Source: Bifidobacterium breve
GTDB taxonomy: Bacteria; Actinomycetota; Acidimicrobiia; IMCC26256; PALSA-555
Assembly: GCA_945889545.1 (NCBI GenBank)
Contig: CAMDCC010000001.1
Span: 1 to 38,987 of the forward strand
Direction of reading: 5' to 3'
Length of the DNA stretch: 38,987 nucleotides
The stretch's first letter is position 1; each line of letters opens with the position of its first letter. The position numbers and the translations under genes were made by a program. The notes below the pieces were generated by a model, which searched no databases, was not told the DNA's origin, and saw nothing but the letters and a program-made list of their open reading frames with translations. This document shows, one piece after another, positions 8,050 to 18,303 of this stretch.

Positions 8050-9519
8050 TCAACCGGTAAGGAAGGCGAGCTCCCCGAGGCGGGCGACGCCCTGCGGATA
8101 CACGCCGGCCGCGACGACAACCACGGAGATGAGGACCATCGCGACGTTCAGCGCGAGCGGCGTGGGCAGCGTGCGTTCCTCGGTGCCGGTCGCCGGCTCT
8201 TCGAGCCACATCGCCCGCGTGACGCCGGCGTAATAGAAGAAGGCGACGACGGCGTTGAGAGCGGCGATCACGCCGAGGATCACCGCGCCCGTGGTTCCCG
8301 AATCGAACACGGAACGGAACATCACGAGCTTGGCATACCAACCTGCGAGCGGCGGGATACCCGCCAGAGAGAACAGGAACAGCGACATGAACACCGCGAG
8401 CAGCGGAGCGGTTCGGCCGAGTCCGTTGAAGCTGGAGATCTCACCCGAGCCGGTCCGGCGCGCCACTGCGATCACCGCGGCGAACGCGCCGAGATTCATG
8501 ACGGCGTAGATCACGAGGTAGACCGCGACGGCTGCCCAGGCGGAATCGCCGTTGCCGCCCACGTCGGCGGCCACCGCAATCGGCACGAGCATGAACCCGC
8601 CCTGCGCGATCGACGAGTACGCCAGCATGCGCACGATGTTCGTCTGACGGAGCGCGGCCAGGTTCCCGAGCGTCATCGACGCCGCCGCGAGAACCCAGAT
8701 GATCGGCTGCCACGAGTCTTCGGACGGGAAGAACCCGAACTTCACGATGCTGATCAGCGCGACGAACCCACCCGCCTTCGACGCCACCGACAGGAACGCC
8801 GTGACCGGTGTGGGCGCACCTTCGTAGGTATCGGGTGCCCAGAAGTGGAACGGCACCGCGCTCACCTTGAACGCGAACCCGGCCAACGTGAGGAAGACGC
8901 CTACGGCGAACAACGGTGGGGTCGAGTGCTCGTTGATGTAGCCAGCAATGTCGACGAGCTTGTTGGCGCCGGTGATGCCGTACACCAGCGACATGTCGTA
9001 CAACATGATCGCGGTCGACAGCACACCGATGAGGAAGTACTTCAGGCCGGCTTCGTTCGACTTCGTGTCGTGCTTCCTCCACGCGGCCAGCGCGAACGTG
9101 GGGATCGTGATCGTCTCGAGGGCCACGAAGATCGTGATGAGATCACGGGCCGACGCCATCACCGTCATGCCCAGCACCGACGTGAGCAGCAGCACGTAGA
9201 ACTCGCCGCGGTAGTAGTCGCCCTCGCCGATGTAGTTGAACGACACGAGCAGCGTGATGTACGCCACCACCAGGAACAGGCCCTTGAACAGCAGCGCGTA
9301 GTTGTCCACGATGTAGGCGCCACCGAACATCGAGCGGTTGACGCCGTCGGACGCCAACGTAAGCACCGGGATCAACGCTCCGAGCACACCGATGCTCGCG
9401 ATCCGCGGCACCAAGTTCTTGTTCTTCACGAACAAGTCCACGAGCAGCACGACCACGATCGTGGCAACCAGAATGATCTCCGGTGCGAGCGCGTGGAAGT
9501 CGATGTGTGGAGCGTTCAC
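8050..9519 (-). CDS. nuoN: NADH-quinone oxidoreductase subunit N, operon 1
   Basis: Antiporter-like membrane subunit of complex I, one of the proton-pumping modules. It is 489 residues with about 14 hydrophobic helices. The proton_antipo_M signature is clear: VGVFLTLAGFAFKVSAVPFHFWAPDTYEGAPTP-type sequence, preceded by the glutamate-bearing FVALETITIPTFALAAWRK and followed by RQTNIVRMLAYSSIAQGGFML. It is the last gene of operon 1. The 90-base gap separating it from nuoM, filled with hairpins, is unusual in an operon where most other genes overlap or nearly touch. The start is ATG at 9519. Confidence 0.96.
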   Translation of the reverse strand: MNAPHIDFHALAPEIILVATIVVVLLVDLFVKNKNLVPRIASIGVLGALIPVLTLASDGVNRSMFGGAYIVDNYALLFKGLFLVVAYITLLVSFNYIGEGDYYRGEFYVLLLTSVLGMTVMASARDLITIFVALETITIPTFALAAWRKHDTKSNEAGLKYFLIGVLSTAIMLYDMSLVYGITGANKLVDIAGYINEHSTPPLFAVGVFLTLAGFAFKVSAVPFHFWAPDTYEGAPTPVTAFLSVASKAGGFVALISIVKFGFFPSEDSWQPIIWVLAAASMTLGNLAALRQTNIVRMLAYSSIAQGGFMLVPIAVAADVGGNGDSAWAAVAVYLVIYAVMNLGAFAAVIAVARRTGSGEISSFNGLGRTAPLLAVFMSLFLFSLAGIPPLAGWYAKLVMFRSVFDSGTTGAVILGVIAALNAVVAFFYYAGVTRAMWLEEPATGTEERTLPTPLALNVAMVLISVVVVAAGVYPQGVARLGELAFLTG

Positions 9520-9538
9520 TGGTCTACTCCCCGCTCTC

Positions 9539-9596
9539 GGCGCCTACGGCGCCGGGCCGCTTGGCCCCGGCTCGGGCGGCGCAGAATACCTGCGCC
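9539..9596. repeat. Three consecutive hairpins in the nuoM-nuoN gap of operon 1
   Basis: Reading the plus strand, three dyads follow one another: ggcgcc-tac-ggcgcc (9539-9553), ccgggcc-gctt-ggccccgg with a one-base bulge (9552-9570), and ggcgcag-aatac-ctgcgcc (9578-9596). The last, on the minus strand, has a GGTATTC core close to the GGTATCC core of the dispersed repeat described elsewhere in this window. They could stabilise or process the mRNA between the two cistrons. Nothing else is seen in this gap. Confidence 0.55.
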
Positions 9597-9609
9597 ACTT
9601 CCCCTCGCC

Positions 9610-11160
9610 TCATCCCCCGAAGACCTTCGAGATGGGGCCGATCGCACCGTCGGTGACATCGAAGAGGAAGTTCGGGTAGATGCCGAGCACCACGATCAGC
9701 AGGAGGAGTGGCGTCCATGCGAGCCACTCCGACGTGTGCACATCGTGGATGTGGGCGTTCTCGAACTCGGCCTTCGGCGCGCCGAACGCGACGCGCTGCA
9801 ACATCAGCAAGAGGTAGCCCGCGGCCAGCACGGTGCCGATGGCGGCGATGACCATGAACGTTCGGAACGTCCAGAGCGTGCCGCCGCTCCCGCCCACGAG
9901 GCCGTCGATCACCTTGGCCGGGTTGTACGCCGAGAGGATCGCCGGGAACTCACCCCAGAAGCCGGCAAGACCGGGCAGGCCGAGCGACGCCATCGCGGTG
10001 AAGCCGAGGATCCACCCGAGCTTCGGTGCCTGGGTGAGGAGGCCGCCCAACCGGCTCATCTCGCGCGTCTCGTAGCGCTCCTGCACCGATCCGGCGACGA
10101 AGAAGAGCATGCCGGTGATCAGACCGTGCGCAACCATGCCGAACACCGCGGCGTTGAGGCCGAAGTCGGTGAGCGTGGCGATACCGAGCATGACGAAGCC
10201 CATGTGAGCCACCGACGAGAACGCGATAAGCCGTTTCATGTCGGTCTGCGCGAGACAGCACAGCGCGCCGTAGATGATCCCGATCGTTGCCAACAGGCCG
10301 ATCCACGGCGCCCAGTCGGCCGCCGCATCCGGCAGCAACGGCAGTGCGATCCGGATGAAGCCGTAAGTCCCGAGCTTCAGGAGGATGGCAGCCAGCAGCA
10401 CCGAGCCGACGGTCGGAGCTTCCGTGTGCGCGTCGGGCAGCCAGGTGTGGAACGGGAACATCGGCACCTTGATCGCGAAGCCGAGGAACATGCCACCGAA
10501 GATCAGCATCTGCGTCGAATGAGTGATGCCATCTCCGCCGAGCTGCCCGAGCTTCACGATGTCGAACGTCTGCTCCTTCGACACGAAGAAGAGCGCGAGG
10601 AAGCCCACGAGCATGAGCGCAGAACCGAAGAGGGTGAACAGGAAGAACTTGATGGACGCGTACGCGCGGTTCGGCCCACCCCACACCATGATCATGAAGA
10701 ACATCGGGAGCAGCACGACCTCGAAGAAGATGAAGAACAAGATGAGGTCTTGCGCGACGAACGTGCCGTTCATCCCCACCTCGAGCAGCAGCACGAGGGC
10801 GAGGAACGCCTTCGGGTTGCGCGGCTCGGGGAAGTGGTTCCACGAGTAGATGATGCAGCACACCACCACAAGGGCCGAGAGGATGAGCAGCGGCAGTGAG
10901 ATGCCGTCGATGCCGACGTGGAACCGGCTCTTGATCACGTCGATCCACGACTCGTTGGCTTGGAACTGGAGCTTTCCACCGGCGTCGTAGTCGAAGTCGA
11001 CAGCAATGCCCACGCCGACGCCCAGGGTGACGAGGGACGTGAGGAGCGCCGTCCACTTGATCGCCTGCTCCTGCGCTCGTGGGATGACCAGCAAAAGCGC
11101 CATGCCGACGAGCGGGATGAAGACCATCAAGGTCAACGCCCAGTCATCGAACCAATTCAT
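9610..11160 (-). CDS. nuoM: NADH-quinone oxidoreductase subunit M, operon 1
   Basis: Antiporter-like proton-pumping subunit in the membrane arm, 516 residues. Recognised by DLILFFIFFEVVLLPMFFMI (essential glutamate in the FFE motif), the antiporter signature FAIKVPMFPFHTWLPDAHTEAPT, KRLIAFSSVAHMGFVMLG and the C-terminal LGIYPNFLFDVTDGAIG. The N-terminus MNWFDDWALTLMVFIPLVGM is a typical first helix. It lies 15 bases downstream of nuoL. It is compact and lacks the long C-terminal tail found in the operon 2 copy. Confidence 0.96.
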   Translation of the reverse strand: MNWFDDWALTLMVFIPLVGMALLLVIPRAQEQAIKWTALLTSLVTLGVGVGIAVDFDYDAGGKLQFQANESWIDVIKSRFHVGIDGISLPLLILSALVVVCCIIYSWNHFPEPRNPKAFLALVLLLEVGMNGTFVAQDLILFFIFFEVVLLPMFFMIMVWGGPNRAYASIKFFLFTLFGSALMLVGFLALFFVSKEQTFDIVKLGQLGGDGITHSTQMLIFGGMFLGFAIKVPMFPFHTWLPDAHTEAPTVGSVLLAAILLKLGTYGFIRIALPLLPDAAADWAPWIGLLATIGIIYGALCCLAQTDMKRLIAFSSVAHMGFVMLGIATLTDFGLNAAVFGMVAHGLITGMLFFVAGSVQERYETREMSRLGGLLTQAPKLGWILGFTAMASLGLPGLAGFWGEFPAILSAYNPAKVIDGLVGGSGGTLWTFRTFMVIAAIGTVLAAGYLLLMLQRVAFGAPKAEFENAHIHDVHTSEWLAWTPLLLLIVVLGIYPNFLFDVTDGAIGPISKVFGG

Positions 11161-11175
11161 GTCTTGGTGCTCCCC

Positions 11176-13236
<2,061 letters not shown>

Positions 13237-13241
13237 CGCCG

Positions 13242-13541
13242 TCAGCCCTTCAACTCGTCGATCTTGTCGAGATCGGGGCTCTTCAGGTTGCGGTAGATCA
13301 GCAACACGATGGCGAGCCCGACACCGACTTCAGCAGCGGCGATGGTGATCACGAACAAGGCGAAGATCTGACCGCTCACGCTGTGGTTGAGCGCAGAGAA
13401 CGCGATCAGATTGATGCTCACTGCGTTCAGCATGAGCTCCACGCTCATCAGCACGAGCACACCGTTCTTGCGCGCCAGCACGCCGTACACGCCGACGCAG
13501 AACAAGAACGCGGAGAGGATGAGGAAGTAGTTGAGCTCCAT
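13242..13541 (-). CDS. nuoK: NADH-quinone oxidoreductase subunit K, operon 1
   Basis: Small three-helix membrane subunit of 99 residues, MrpC-like. The two conserved intramembrane glutamates are present: Glu35 in MSVELMLNAVSIN and Glu71 in AAAEVGVGLAIV, matching Glu36 and Glu72 of E. coli. The ATG at 13539-13541 shares one base with the nuoJ stop (TGATG), a coupled start. It ends SPDLDKIDELKG, the usual NuoK tail. The gene is hidden inside a longer open frame that continues upstream out of phase with nuoJ. Confidence 0.95.
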   Translation of the reverse strand: MELNYFLILSAFLFCVGVYGVLARKNGVLVLMSVELMLNAVSINLIAFSALNHSVSGQIFALFVITIAAAEVGVGLAIVLLIYRNLKSPDLDKIDELKG

Positions 13542-14047
13542 CAGTCCCTCCGCGCCAGCACGACCGCGCCCACGAGCGCACCGAGCAGCAGCATGGAGAC
13601 CACTTCGAACGGCACCAGGTACTGGCGGAAGAGGGTGTCGCCGACGGTTCCGGTCTTGCCCTGCTCCACGAGCGCATCCGTGAAGTGGATGTTCTTGCCG
13701 CCGAACGCATCCACGAGGAGCGCTACCAGCACTCCCAACACGAAGAGCGCGACGACCGCCGCGCCCCAACGCTGGTCGTTGTCGAGCTGTCCGGGCTCGC
13801 CGCCCATCGGCGCACGCGTGAGCATGATGCCGAACAGGAACAGGATCACGACCGCGCCGATGTAGATCAGCACCTGCACCCAGGCCACGAACTCGGCCAC
13901 CAGGAGGATGTACAGCGCAGCCGCGCCCGCGAGGACCACCACCAAGAACAGCGCTGCGTGCACGATGTTGCGCGAACGGACAACACCGATCGACGCCGCA
14001 GCCATCGCGAGGGCGATGATCCAGAAGGCAACGTCCTGCTCCCACAT
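13541..14047 (-). CDS. nuoJ: NADH-quinone oxidoreductase subunit J, operon 1
   Basis: Membrane subunit of 168 residues with about five hydrophobic helices. The third-helix region with the conserved pattern VQVLIYIGAVVILFLFGIML is clear and is involved in the pi-bulge rearrangement of known complexes. It starts with ATG at 14047, six bases after the nuoI stop, and its stop overlaps the nuoK start. It ends with VVLARRD. This is useful for comparison, since the operon 2 NuoJ continues 36 residues beyond the equivalent LARR. Confidence 0.95.
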   Translation of the reverse strand: MWEQDVAFWIIALAMAAASIGVVRSRNIVHAALFLVVVLAGAAALYILLVAEFVAWVQVLIYIGAVVILFLFGIMLTRAPMGGEPGQLDNDQRWGAAVVALFVLGVLVALLVDAFGGKNIHFTDALVEQGKTGTVGDTLFRQYLVPFEVVSMLLLGALVGAVVLARRD

Positions 14048-14053
14048 GGCCGG

Positions 14054-14527
14054 CTACTTCTTCCCGCTTTGGGCGCCGGCTTCGAGGGGTTCGGGTTCGG
14101 GAACCGTCTCCATCCACTCGCCGAGCTTCGCCTTGTCGTGCAGGAGGTTGGCGATCGAGAACTCCGAGTACTCGTACTCGGGGCTCCAAAAGATGGCGTC
14201 GAAGGGGCACACCTCGACGCAGATGCCGCAGTACATACAGAGCGCGTAGTCGATATCGAACCGATCGAGCACGCTGACCGAGCGCGGGCGCCCACCCTCA
14301 CGACGGGGCGGACGCTGCTCCTTGTGGCCTTCGATGTAGATGCACCAGTCGGGACACGACCGCACGCACAGCATGCAGACCGTGCAGTTCTCTTCTTTGA
14401 GCGCGATGACGCCGCGGGCGCGCGGCGCGACCGCTTCCTTCTCATGCGGGTACTGCACCGTGACGGCCGGCTTGAGCATCGTCTTGAACGTGACGCCCAA
14501 CCCCTTGAGCAACCCAGGAGGTTTCAC
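14054..14527 (-). CDS. nuoI: NADH-quinone oxidoreductase subunit I (2x[4Fe-4S] ferredoxin), operon 1
   Basis: Peripheral-arm iron-sulfur subunit carrying clusters N6a and N6b, passing electrons to NuoB. The two motifs CTVCMLCVRSCP (Cys48, 51, 54, 58) and CMYCGICVEVCP (Cys97, 100, 103, 107) are intact in a 157-residue protein. GTG at 14525-14527 has an exceptionally strong ribosome-binding site (GGAGGAGGTGG). Since this operon has no nuoEFG, NuoI is a likely entry point for electrons from a ferredoxin or other donor, by analogy with other 11-subunit complexes. The gap to nuoH (82 bases) is much longer than the other junctions around it. Confidence 0.96.
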   Translation of the reverse strand: MKPPGLLKGLGVTFKTMLKPAVTVQYPHEKEAVAPRARGVIALKEENCTVCMLCVRSCPDWCIYIEGHKEQRPPRREGGRPRSVSVLDRFDIDYALCMYCGICVEVCPFDAIFWSPEYEYSEFSIANLLHDKAKLGEWMETVPEPEPLEAGAQSGKK

Positions 14528-14609
14528 AAGGCCACCTCCTCCATTGGCTCGCTCCCTACATTGCGCGGGGAGACCCGGATCAAGCCCGGTCGCTCGCGGT
14601 GGCCAGCCA
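14528..14609 (-). other. nuoH-nuoI leader of operon 1
   Basis: This 82-base spacer carries the nuoI ribosome-binding site at its left end and GC-rich partial dyads (CCCGG...CCGGG around 14572-14590). It also contains gggagcgagcc and gcgagcgaccggg on the minus strand, resembling the end blocks of the dispersed repeat, though the match is weak. The corresponding junction of operon 2 is also enlarged (91 bases) and carries a strong hairpin. Confidence 0.4.
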
Positions 14610-15650
14610 TCAGAAGGCCACTTTGAGAGCGCCGGTCACGAGGATGTTGGCGAAACCGATCGGGATGAGGAACTTCCACGCGAGCGCCTGGAGCTGGTCT
14701 TCTCGCAGGCGTGGGTACGTGAAGCGCACCCAGAACATGAGGAAGGCCACGAGCATGAGCTTCGCAAACAGCACGAACGGTCCGAGGATGTTCGCCCAGT
14801 CACCGTCGACGCCCGGGATCGACCAGCCACCGAGGAACAACGTGGCCGCAAGCGCCGCGAACCCGAACGCTGTGCCGAACTCGCCGATGAAGAAGAAGAG
14901 GAAACGAAAGCCCGTGTACTCGACCATGTATCCGGATACGAGCTCGCTCTCGGCGACGGGCATGTCGAACGGGGTCTGGGTGAGCTCGGCTTGCGCGGCC
15001 ACGAGGAACAGGGCGAAGCCCACGAACTGGGTGAGGATGAACGGGTTCCCGATGAAGTCCCAGCCGAAGATCTCGCCGTTCTGCTGCGAGAACACGATGC
15101 CCTGCAAGCTCATCGTGCCCGCCTGAATGACCACACCGACGACGGCGAGCAGCAACGGCAGCTCGTAGGCAATGAGCTGCGCGGCCGCGCGCAGTGCGCC
15201 GAGCAACGCGAACTTGTTGGCACTCGCCCACCCGGCCATCAACACGCCGATGACCGAGAGGCTCGACACTGCCAGCGCGTAGAACACGCCGACGTCGAGG
15301 TTCTTCACCACGAGGTCGGGCCCCATCGGGATCACCGCGAACACGAGGAACGTAGAGAGCACGACCACAGCCGGCGCGGCGGCGAACACCCGCCGGTCGG
15401 CCTTCGCGGGCATCACGTCTTCCTTCTGGAGGAACTTGAGGCCGTCGCCCACGAGCTGGTACCAGCCGTGGAAACCACCGGGGTCCATCGGACCGAGCCG
15501 GCTCTGCATGTGGCTCATGATCTTGAGCAGGAACACGTACCCGAGGATCAGCGCGCCGGCCGGGATGATCGCGAGCACGACGAGCGTCTTGATCGCCATC
15601 GTGGTGCCCCAGCCCAATTCCAAAGCGAATGGAGAGAGGGAGGCGATCAT
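14610..15650 (-). CDS. nuoH: NADH-quinone oxidoreductase subunit H, operon 1
   Basis: Membrane subunit next to the quinone site, linking the peripheral and membrane arms; 346 residues and about eight hydrophobic helices. The family blocks are QSRLGPMDPGGFHGWYQLVGDGLKFLQKED, then GWASANKFALLGALRAAAQLIAYELPLLLA, then ELTQTPFDMPVAESELVSGYMVEYTGFRF. The ATG at 15648-15650 overlaps the nuoD stop as ATGA and begins MIASLSPF; the frame extends further upstream but without family similarity. It is shorter than the operon 2 NuoH. Confidence 0.96.
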   Translation of the reverse strand: MIASLSPFALELGWGTTMAIKTLVVLAIIPAGALILGYVFLLKIMSHMQSRLGPMDPGGFHGWYQLVGDGLKFLQKEDVMPAKADRRVFAAAPAVVVLSTFLVFAVIPMGPDLVVKNLDVGVFYALAVSSLSVIGVLMAGWASANKFALLGALRAAAQLIAYELPLLLAVVGVVIQAGTMSLQGIVFSQQNGEIFGWDFIGNPFILTQFVGFALFLVAAQAELTQTPFDMPVAESELVSGYMVEYTGFRFLFFFIGEFGTAFGFAALAATLFLGGWSIPGVDGDWANILGPFVLFAKLMLVAFLMFWVRFTYPRLREDQLQALAWKFLIPIGFANILVTGALKVAF

Positions 15651-16810
15651 CGGTCGATGTCCCCGAGAATGAAGTACAGGCTCGCGAGGATCGTGATCAC
15701 GTCGGGCACGTACACACCCTGCAACAACCACGGCAGGATCGACACGTTGCTGAACGACGCGGAGCGGATCTTCACGCGGAACGGGCCGGTCGCGCCCTTC
15801 GAGATCACGTAGTACGCCATCTGGCCGAGCGGGTTCTCGGTCTCGACCCAGACCTCGCCCTCAGGCACCTTGATGATGCGCGGCACCTTGGCCATGATCG
15901 GACCGGACGGCATGCCTTCGAGACACTGGAGCACCATTCGCGCCGACTCGCGTGTCTCCTGGAGCCGCACCCAGTAACGCGCGTACGAGTCGCCGTCGGT
16001 GTGCGTCCACACCTTGAAGTCGAGCTCCGGGTACACGAGATACGGCTTGCCATCGCGCCGCAGGTCCCAGTCGACACCCGACGCGCGGATGTTGGATCCC
16101 GAGACGCCGTACGAGGTGCCAACGTCGCCGGGGATGATGCCGATGCCCTTCGTGCGCGCGCCGAAGATCTCGTTGCCGAGCACGAGGTCTTCGAACTGGT
16201 CACACGCGTCGAGAACGATCTTCATCGTGGCGCGGGTCTCGGCGATCCAGCCCCAGGGCACGTCGTCCTTGAGGCCACCGATGCGGTTGAAGTTGGGATG
16301 GAACCGCCCGCCGGTCGCCGCCTCGATCAGGTTCAGCACGTGCTCGCGATCTCGGAAGCCATAGAACGCGGGCGTGAGCGCGCCGACCTGGAGGCCCATC
16401 TCGCCGAGGAACAACAGGAACGTGGCGATGCGCGAGAGCTCGGTCAGCGTGGTGCGGATCCACTGCGCACGCGGCGGCGCCTCCACACCCATGAGCTTCT
16501 CGGCCGCGTCCATGAACGGGACTTCGTTGGCGAAGCTCGAGAGCCAGTCGATCCGGTTGATGAGCGTGGTGACCTGTGGGTACGTGCGGAACTCGGTGAG
16601 CTTCTCGTAGCCGCGGTGCATGTACCCGATCACCGGGTCGGCGGCGAGCACACGCTCGCCGTCGAGCCGCACCACGAGGCGCAGCGTTCCGTGGGTGGCC
16701 GGGTGCTGCGGGCCGAGGTTCAGGATCATGTCGCCGGTGTCGAGCTCGACATTCATCTGGGCATCAGCCAGATGACGAAGCGCACCCGGATCGAGCTGGA
16801 TGTCAGTCAT
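15647..16810 (-). CDS. nuoD: NADH-quinone oxidoreductase subunit D, operon 1
   Basis: The 49-kDa subunit that forms the quinone-binding pocket with NuoB, 387 residues. Visible features are NLGPQHPATHGTLRL (quinone-site histidine loop), PVIGYMHRGYEKL with Arg66, NRIDWLSSFANE, SGSNIRASGVDWDLRR and the terminal FILGDIDR. Arg66 in HRGYEK corresponds to the arginine that NDUFAF7 dimethylates in mitochondrial NDUFS2. The HRG-Y-EKL form is like NdhH/Fpo-type subunits and unlike the HTGMEK of the operon 2 copy. Its ATG shares a base with the nuoC stop (TGATG). Confidence 0.96.
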   Translation of the reverse strand: MTDIQLDPGALRHLADAQMNVELDTGDMILNLGPQHPATHGTLRLVVRLDGERVLAADPVIGYMHRGYEKLTEFRTYPQVTTLINRIDWLSSFANEVPFMDAAEKLMGVEAPPRAQWIRTTLTELSRIATFLLFLGEMGLQVGALTPAFYGFRDREHVLNLIEAATGGRFHPNFNRIGGLKDDVPWGWIAETRATMKIVLDACDQFEDLVLGNEIFGARTKGIGIIPGDVGTSYGVSGSNIRASGVDWDLRRDGKPYLVYPELDFKVWTHTDGDSYARYWVRLQETRESARMVLQCLEGMPSGPIMAKVPRIIKVPEGEVWVETENPLGQMAYYVISKGATGPFRVKIRSASFSNVSILPWLLQGVYVPDVITILASLYFILGDIDR

Positions 16811-17619
16811 CAGGCATCACCGCCCGCAGCGGCTGTCGCTTCGGCCGCCTCGGCCGCTTCGGCGGGTTCTTCCGGCTCGCCGGGCATGGGCTCCACGTCG
16901 ACGAGGCCGGGCCACGGCTTCACGACGCGCGCGAGCAGCGCGAAGTCTTTGCGCAGCGGGTGCCCTTCGAACTCGAATGGCAGGAAGAGATGGCGCAGGT
17001 TGGGATGGCCATCGAACGTGATGCCATACATCTCCCAGCACTCACGCTCGTGCCAGTCGGCGCCCGGGTACTCCGACACCCACGACTCGACGCGCGGGTC
17101 GGCGTCGTCGACATCGGTCTTGAACGTGAGTCCCCAGTGCTTGGTACTCGATTGCACGTGCGCGAACACCTGGAACCGGCCGGCCGACCCGGCCGCGCCG
17201 AACGTCATCTCCGTGGGCTGCACCGGCGCCGAGGTATCACCGCCTTCTTCGGTGCCTTCGCGCGGCGCCGGCTGCCAGTCGATGCCGGCGATGAACGAGA
17301 GGTAGTCACACGCGAGGTGGCTCTTCGCAACCACGGCGGCCTGCCGCCACTGCGTGTTCGCGACGCGCACCACGAGCCCGCCGAGCGCGTCGGCCGTCTC
17401 GATGATGGAGCTGTCGTCGAGTCCACCGTCGCGCAAGAGCGCAAGCAGCTCTTCATGCACCGGATTCGGCTCGGGCGGCGCTTCAACTTCAGTTTCGGGC
17501 GCGGCCGCTTCAGCCGCGGCAGCCTCGTCCGGCGCGGCAGCCTCGTCCGGCGCGGCAGCCTCGTCCGGTGCGTCAGGCGCGGGTGTCTCGTCAGCCAACG
17601 GAGGCTCCGGTCGGAGCAT
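16810..17619 (-). CDS. nuoC: NADH-quinone oxidoreductase subunit C with Ala/Pro/Glu-rich extensions, operon 1
   Basis: The 30-kDa peripheral-arm subunit. The conserved core is at the C-terminal half: ERECWEMYGITFDGHPNLRHLFLP and EGHPLRKDFALLARVVKPWPG. The protein is unusual in its ends. Residues about 10-55 are an Ala/Asp/Glu/Pro-rich tract encoded partly by three 18-base direct repeats (17521-17574), and the last 20 residues are also Glu/Ala-rich. Both tails are probably disordered. ATG at 17617-17619 is chosen, giving 269 residues; GTG at 17631 would add four. Either way the gene overlaps the end of nuoB by about 30-40 bases. Confidence 0.93.
   Translation of the reverse strand: MLRPEPPLADETPAPDAPDEAAAPDEAAAPDEAAAAEAAAPETEVEAPPEPNPVHEELLALLRDGGLDDSSIIETADALGGLVVRVANTQWRQAAVVAKSHLACDYLSFIAGIDWQPAPREGTEEGGDTSAPVQPTEMTFGAAGSAGRFQVFAHVQSSTKHWGLTFKTDVDDADPRVESWVSEYPGADWHERECWEMYGITFDGHPNLRHLFLPFEFEGHPLRKDFALLARVVKPWPGLVDVEPMPGEPEEPAEAAEAAEATAAAGGDA
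17521..17574. repeat. Three 18-bp direct repeats inside nuoC of operon 1
   Basis: The unit agcctcgtccggcgcggc is repeated exactly at 17521-17538 and 17539-17556 and with two changes at 17557-17574. It encodes APDEAA-type hexapeptides on the minus strand. The copy number could vary by slippage. Confidence 0.9.
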
Positions 17620-18166
17620 CGTGCACGGCACCCATCAGCGCGCCGCCACCGAGTGCTTCACCGTTGGGCTGGCCGCGCCAGCGGCGGGCGAGCTCGTCGT
17701 TGCCCATCCCCTCGTTCTGGATGCGCTCCTGGAGGAGCACGATGCCCTGCAGCAACGCTTCGGGCCGCGGCGGACATCCGGGGATGTACACGTCGACGGG
17801 GATGATCTGATCGACACCCTTGGTGACCGAGTACGAATCCCAGTAGGGGCCGCCGCAGTTGGCGCATGCGCCCATCGAGATCACGTACTTCGGGTCGGGC
17901 ATCTGCTCGTAGAGCCGCTTGATCGCGGGCGCCATCTTGTCGGTGACCGTGCCGGAGATCACCACGAGGTCGGCCTGGCGCGGGCTTGCGGGGAACGGGA
18001 TGACGCCGAGGCGCATCATGTCGTAGCGCGGGCTGGCAAGCGCGGCACCCATCTCGATCGCGCAGCACGCGAGCCCCCACTGGAACATCCAGAGCGAGTA
18101 CTTGCGGCTGTAGTTGAGGAGCCAAGTCAGCGGCTTCGGCAGCTTGCCGTTCTCGACTAAGCCCAC
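17591..18166 (-). CDS. nuoB: NADH-quinone oxidoreductase subunit B, operon 1
   Basis: Peripheral-arm subunit holding cluster N2, which reduces the quinone. It is 191 residues. Ligand cysteines are present: Cys34-Cys35 in GLACCAIEM, Cys101 in GACANCGG and Cys131 in PGCPPRPE. Cys104 is an extra cysteine where many homologues have serine or threonine. GTG at 18164-18166 is preceded by GGGAG at a good distance. This start region (GGGAGTGCTGCGGTGGGC) is the third copy of a segment that also ends nuoA, produced by a tandem duplication between the two genes. The C-terminus extends over the nuoC start. Confidence 0.96.
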   Translation of the reverse strand: MGLVENGKLPKPLTWLLNYSRKYSLWMFQWGLACCAIEMGAALASPRYDMMRLGVIPFPASPRQADLVVISGTVTDKMAPAIKRLYEQMPDPKYVISMGACANCGGPYWDSYSVTKGVDQIIPVDVYIPGCPPRPEALLQGIVLLQERIQNEGMGNDELARRWRGQPNGEALGGGALMGAVHDAPTGASVG

Positions 18167-18303
18167 CGCAGCACTCCCTCTCCATTGGGTCGTGCTACTG
18201 GCCAGCTGTGTGCGGCACGCGTCGCGGTCATGCCCACCGCAGCACTCCCTGCACCATTGGGTCGTGCTACTGGCCAGCTGTGTGCGATACGCATCGCGTT
18301 CAT
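18157..18303 (-). CDS. Possible 48-codon bridging ORF between nuoA and nuoB of operon 1
   Basis: An ATG at 18301-18303 overlaps the nuoA stop as ATGA. It opens a 48-codon frame through both copies of the tandem duplication and stops at 18157-18159, ten bases inside nuoB. The predicted peptide contains AHSWPVARPNG twice and ends GVLRWA, the same six residues that end NuoA. It has no recognisable domain. It may only serve to keep ribosomes moving from nuoA to nuoB (termination-reinitiation), or it may be meaningless duplication debris. Confidence 0.25.
   Translation of the reverse strand: MNAMRIAHSWPVARPNGAGSAAVGMTATRAAHSWPVARPNGEGVLRWA

Noticed and set aside
6979..10899. Very long plus-strand open frame (1306 codons) and similar long plus-strand frames opposite the nuo genes
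   Set aside because: They are antisense shadows of GC-rich genes. The translations are Arg/His/Asp-rich without domains, while the minus strand encodes clear NuoN, NuoM and the methyltransferase.
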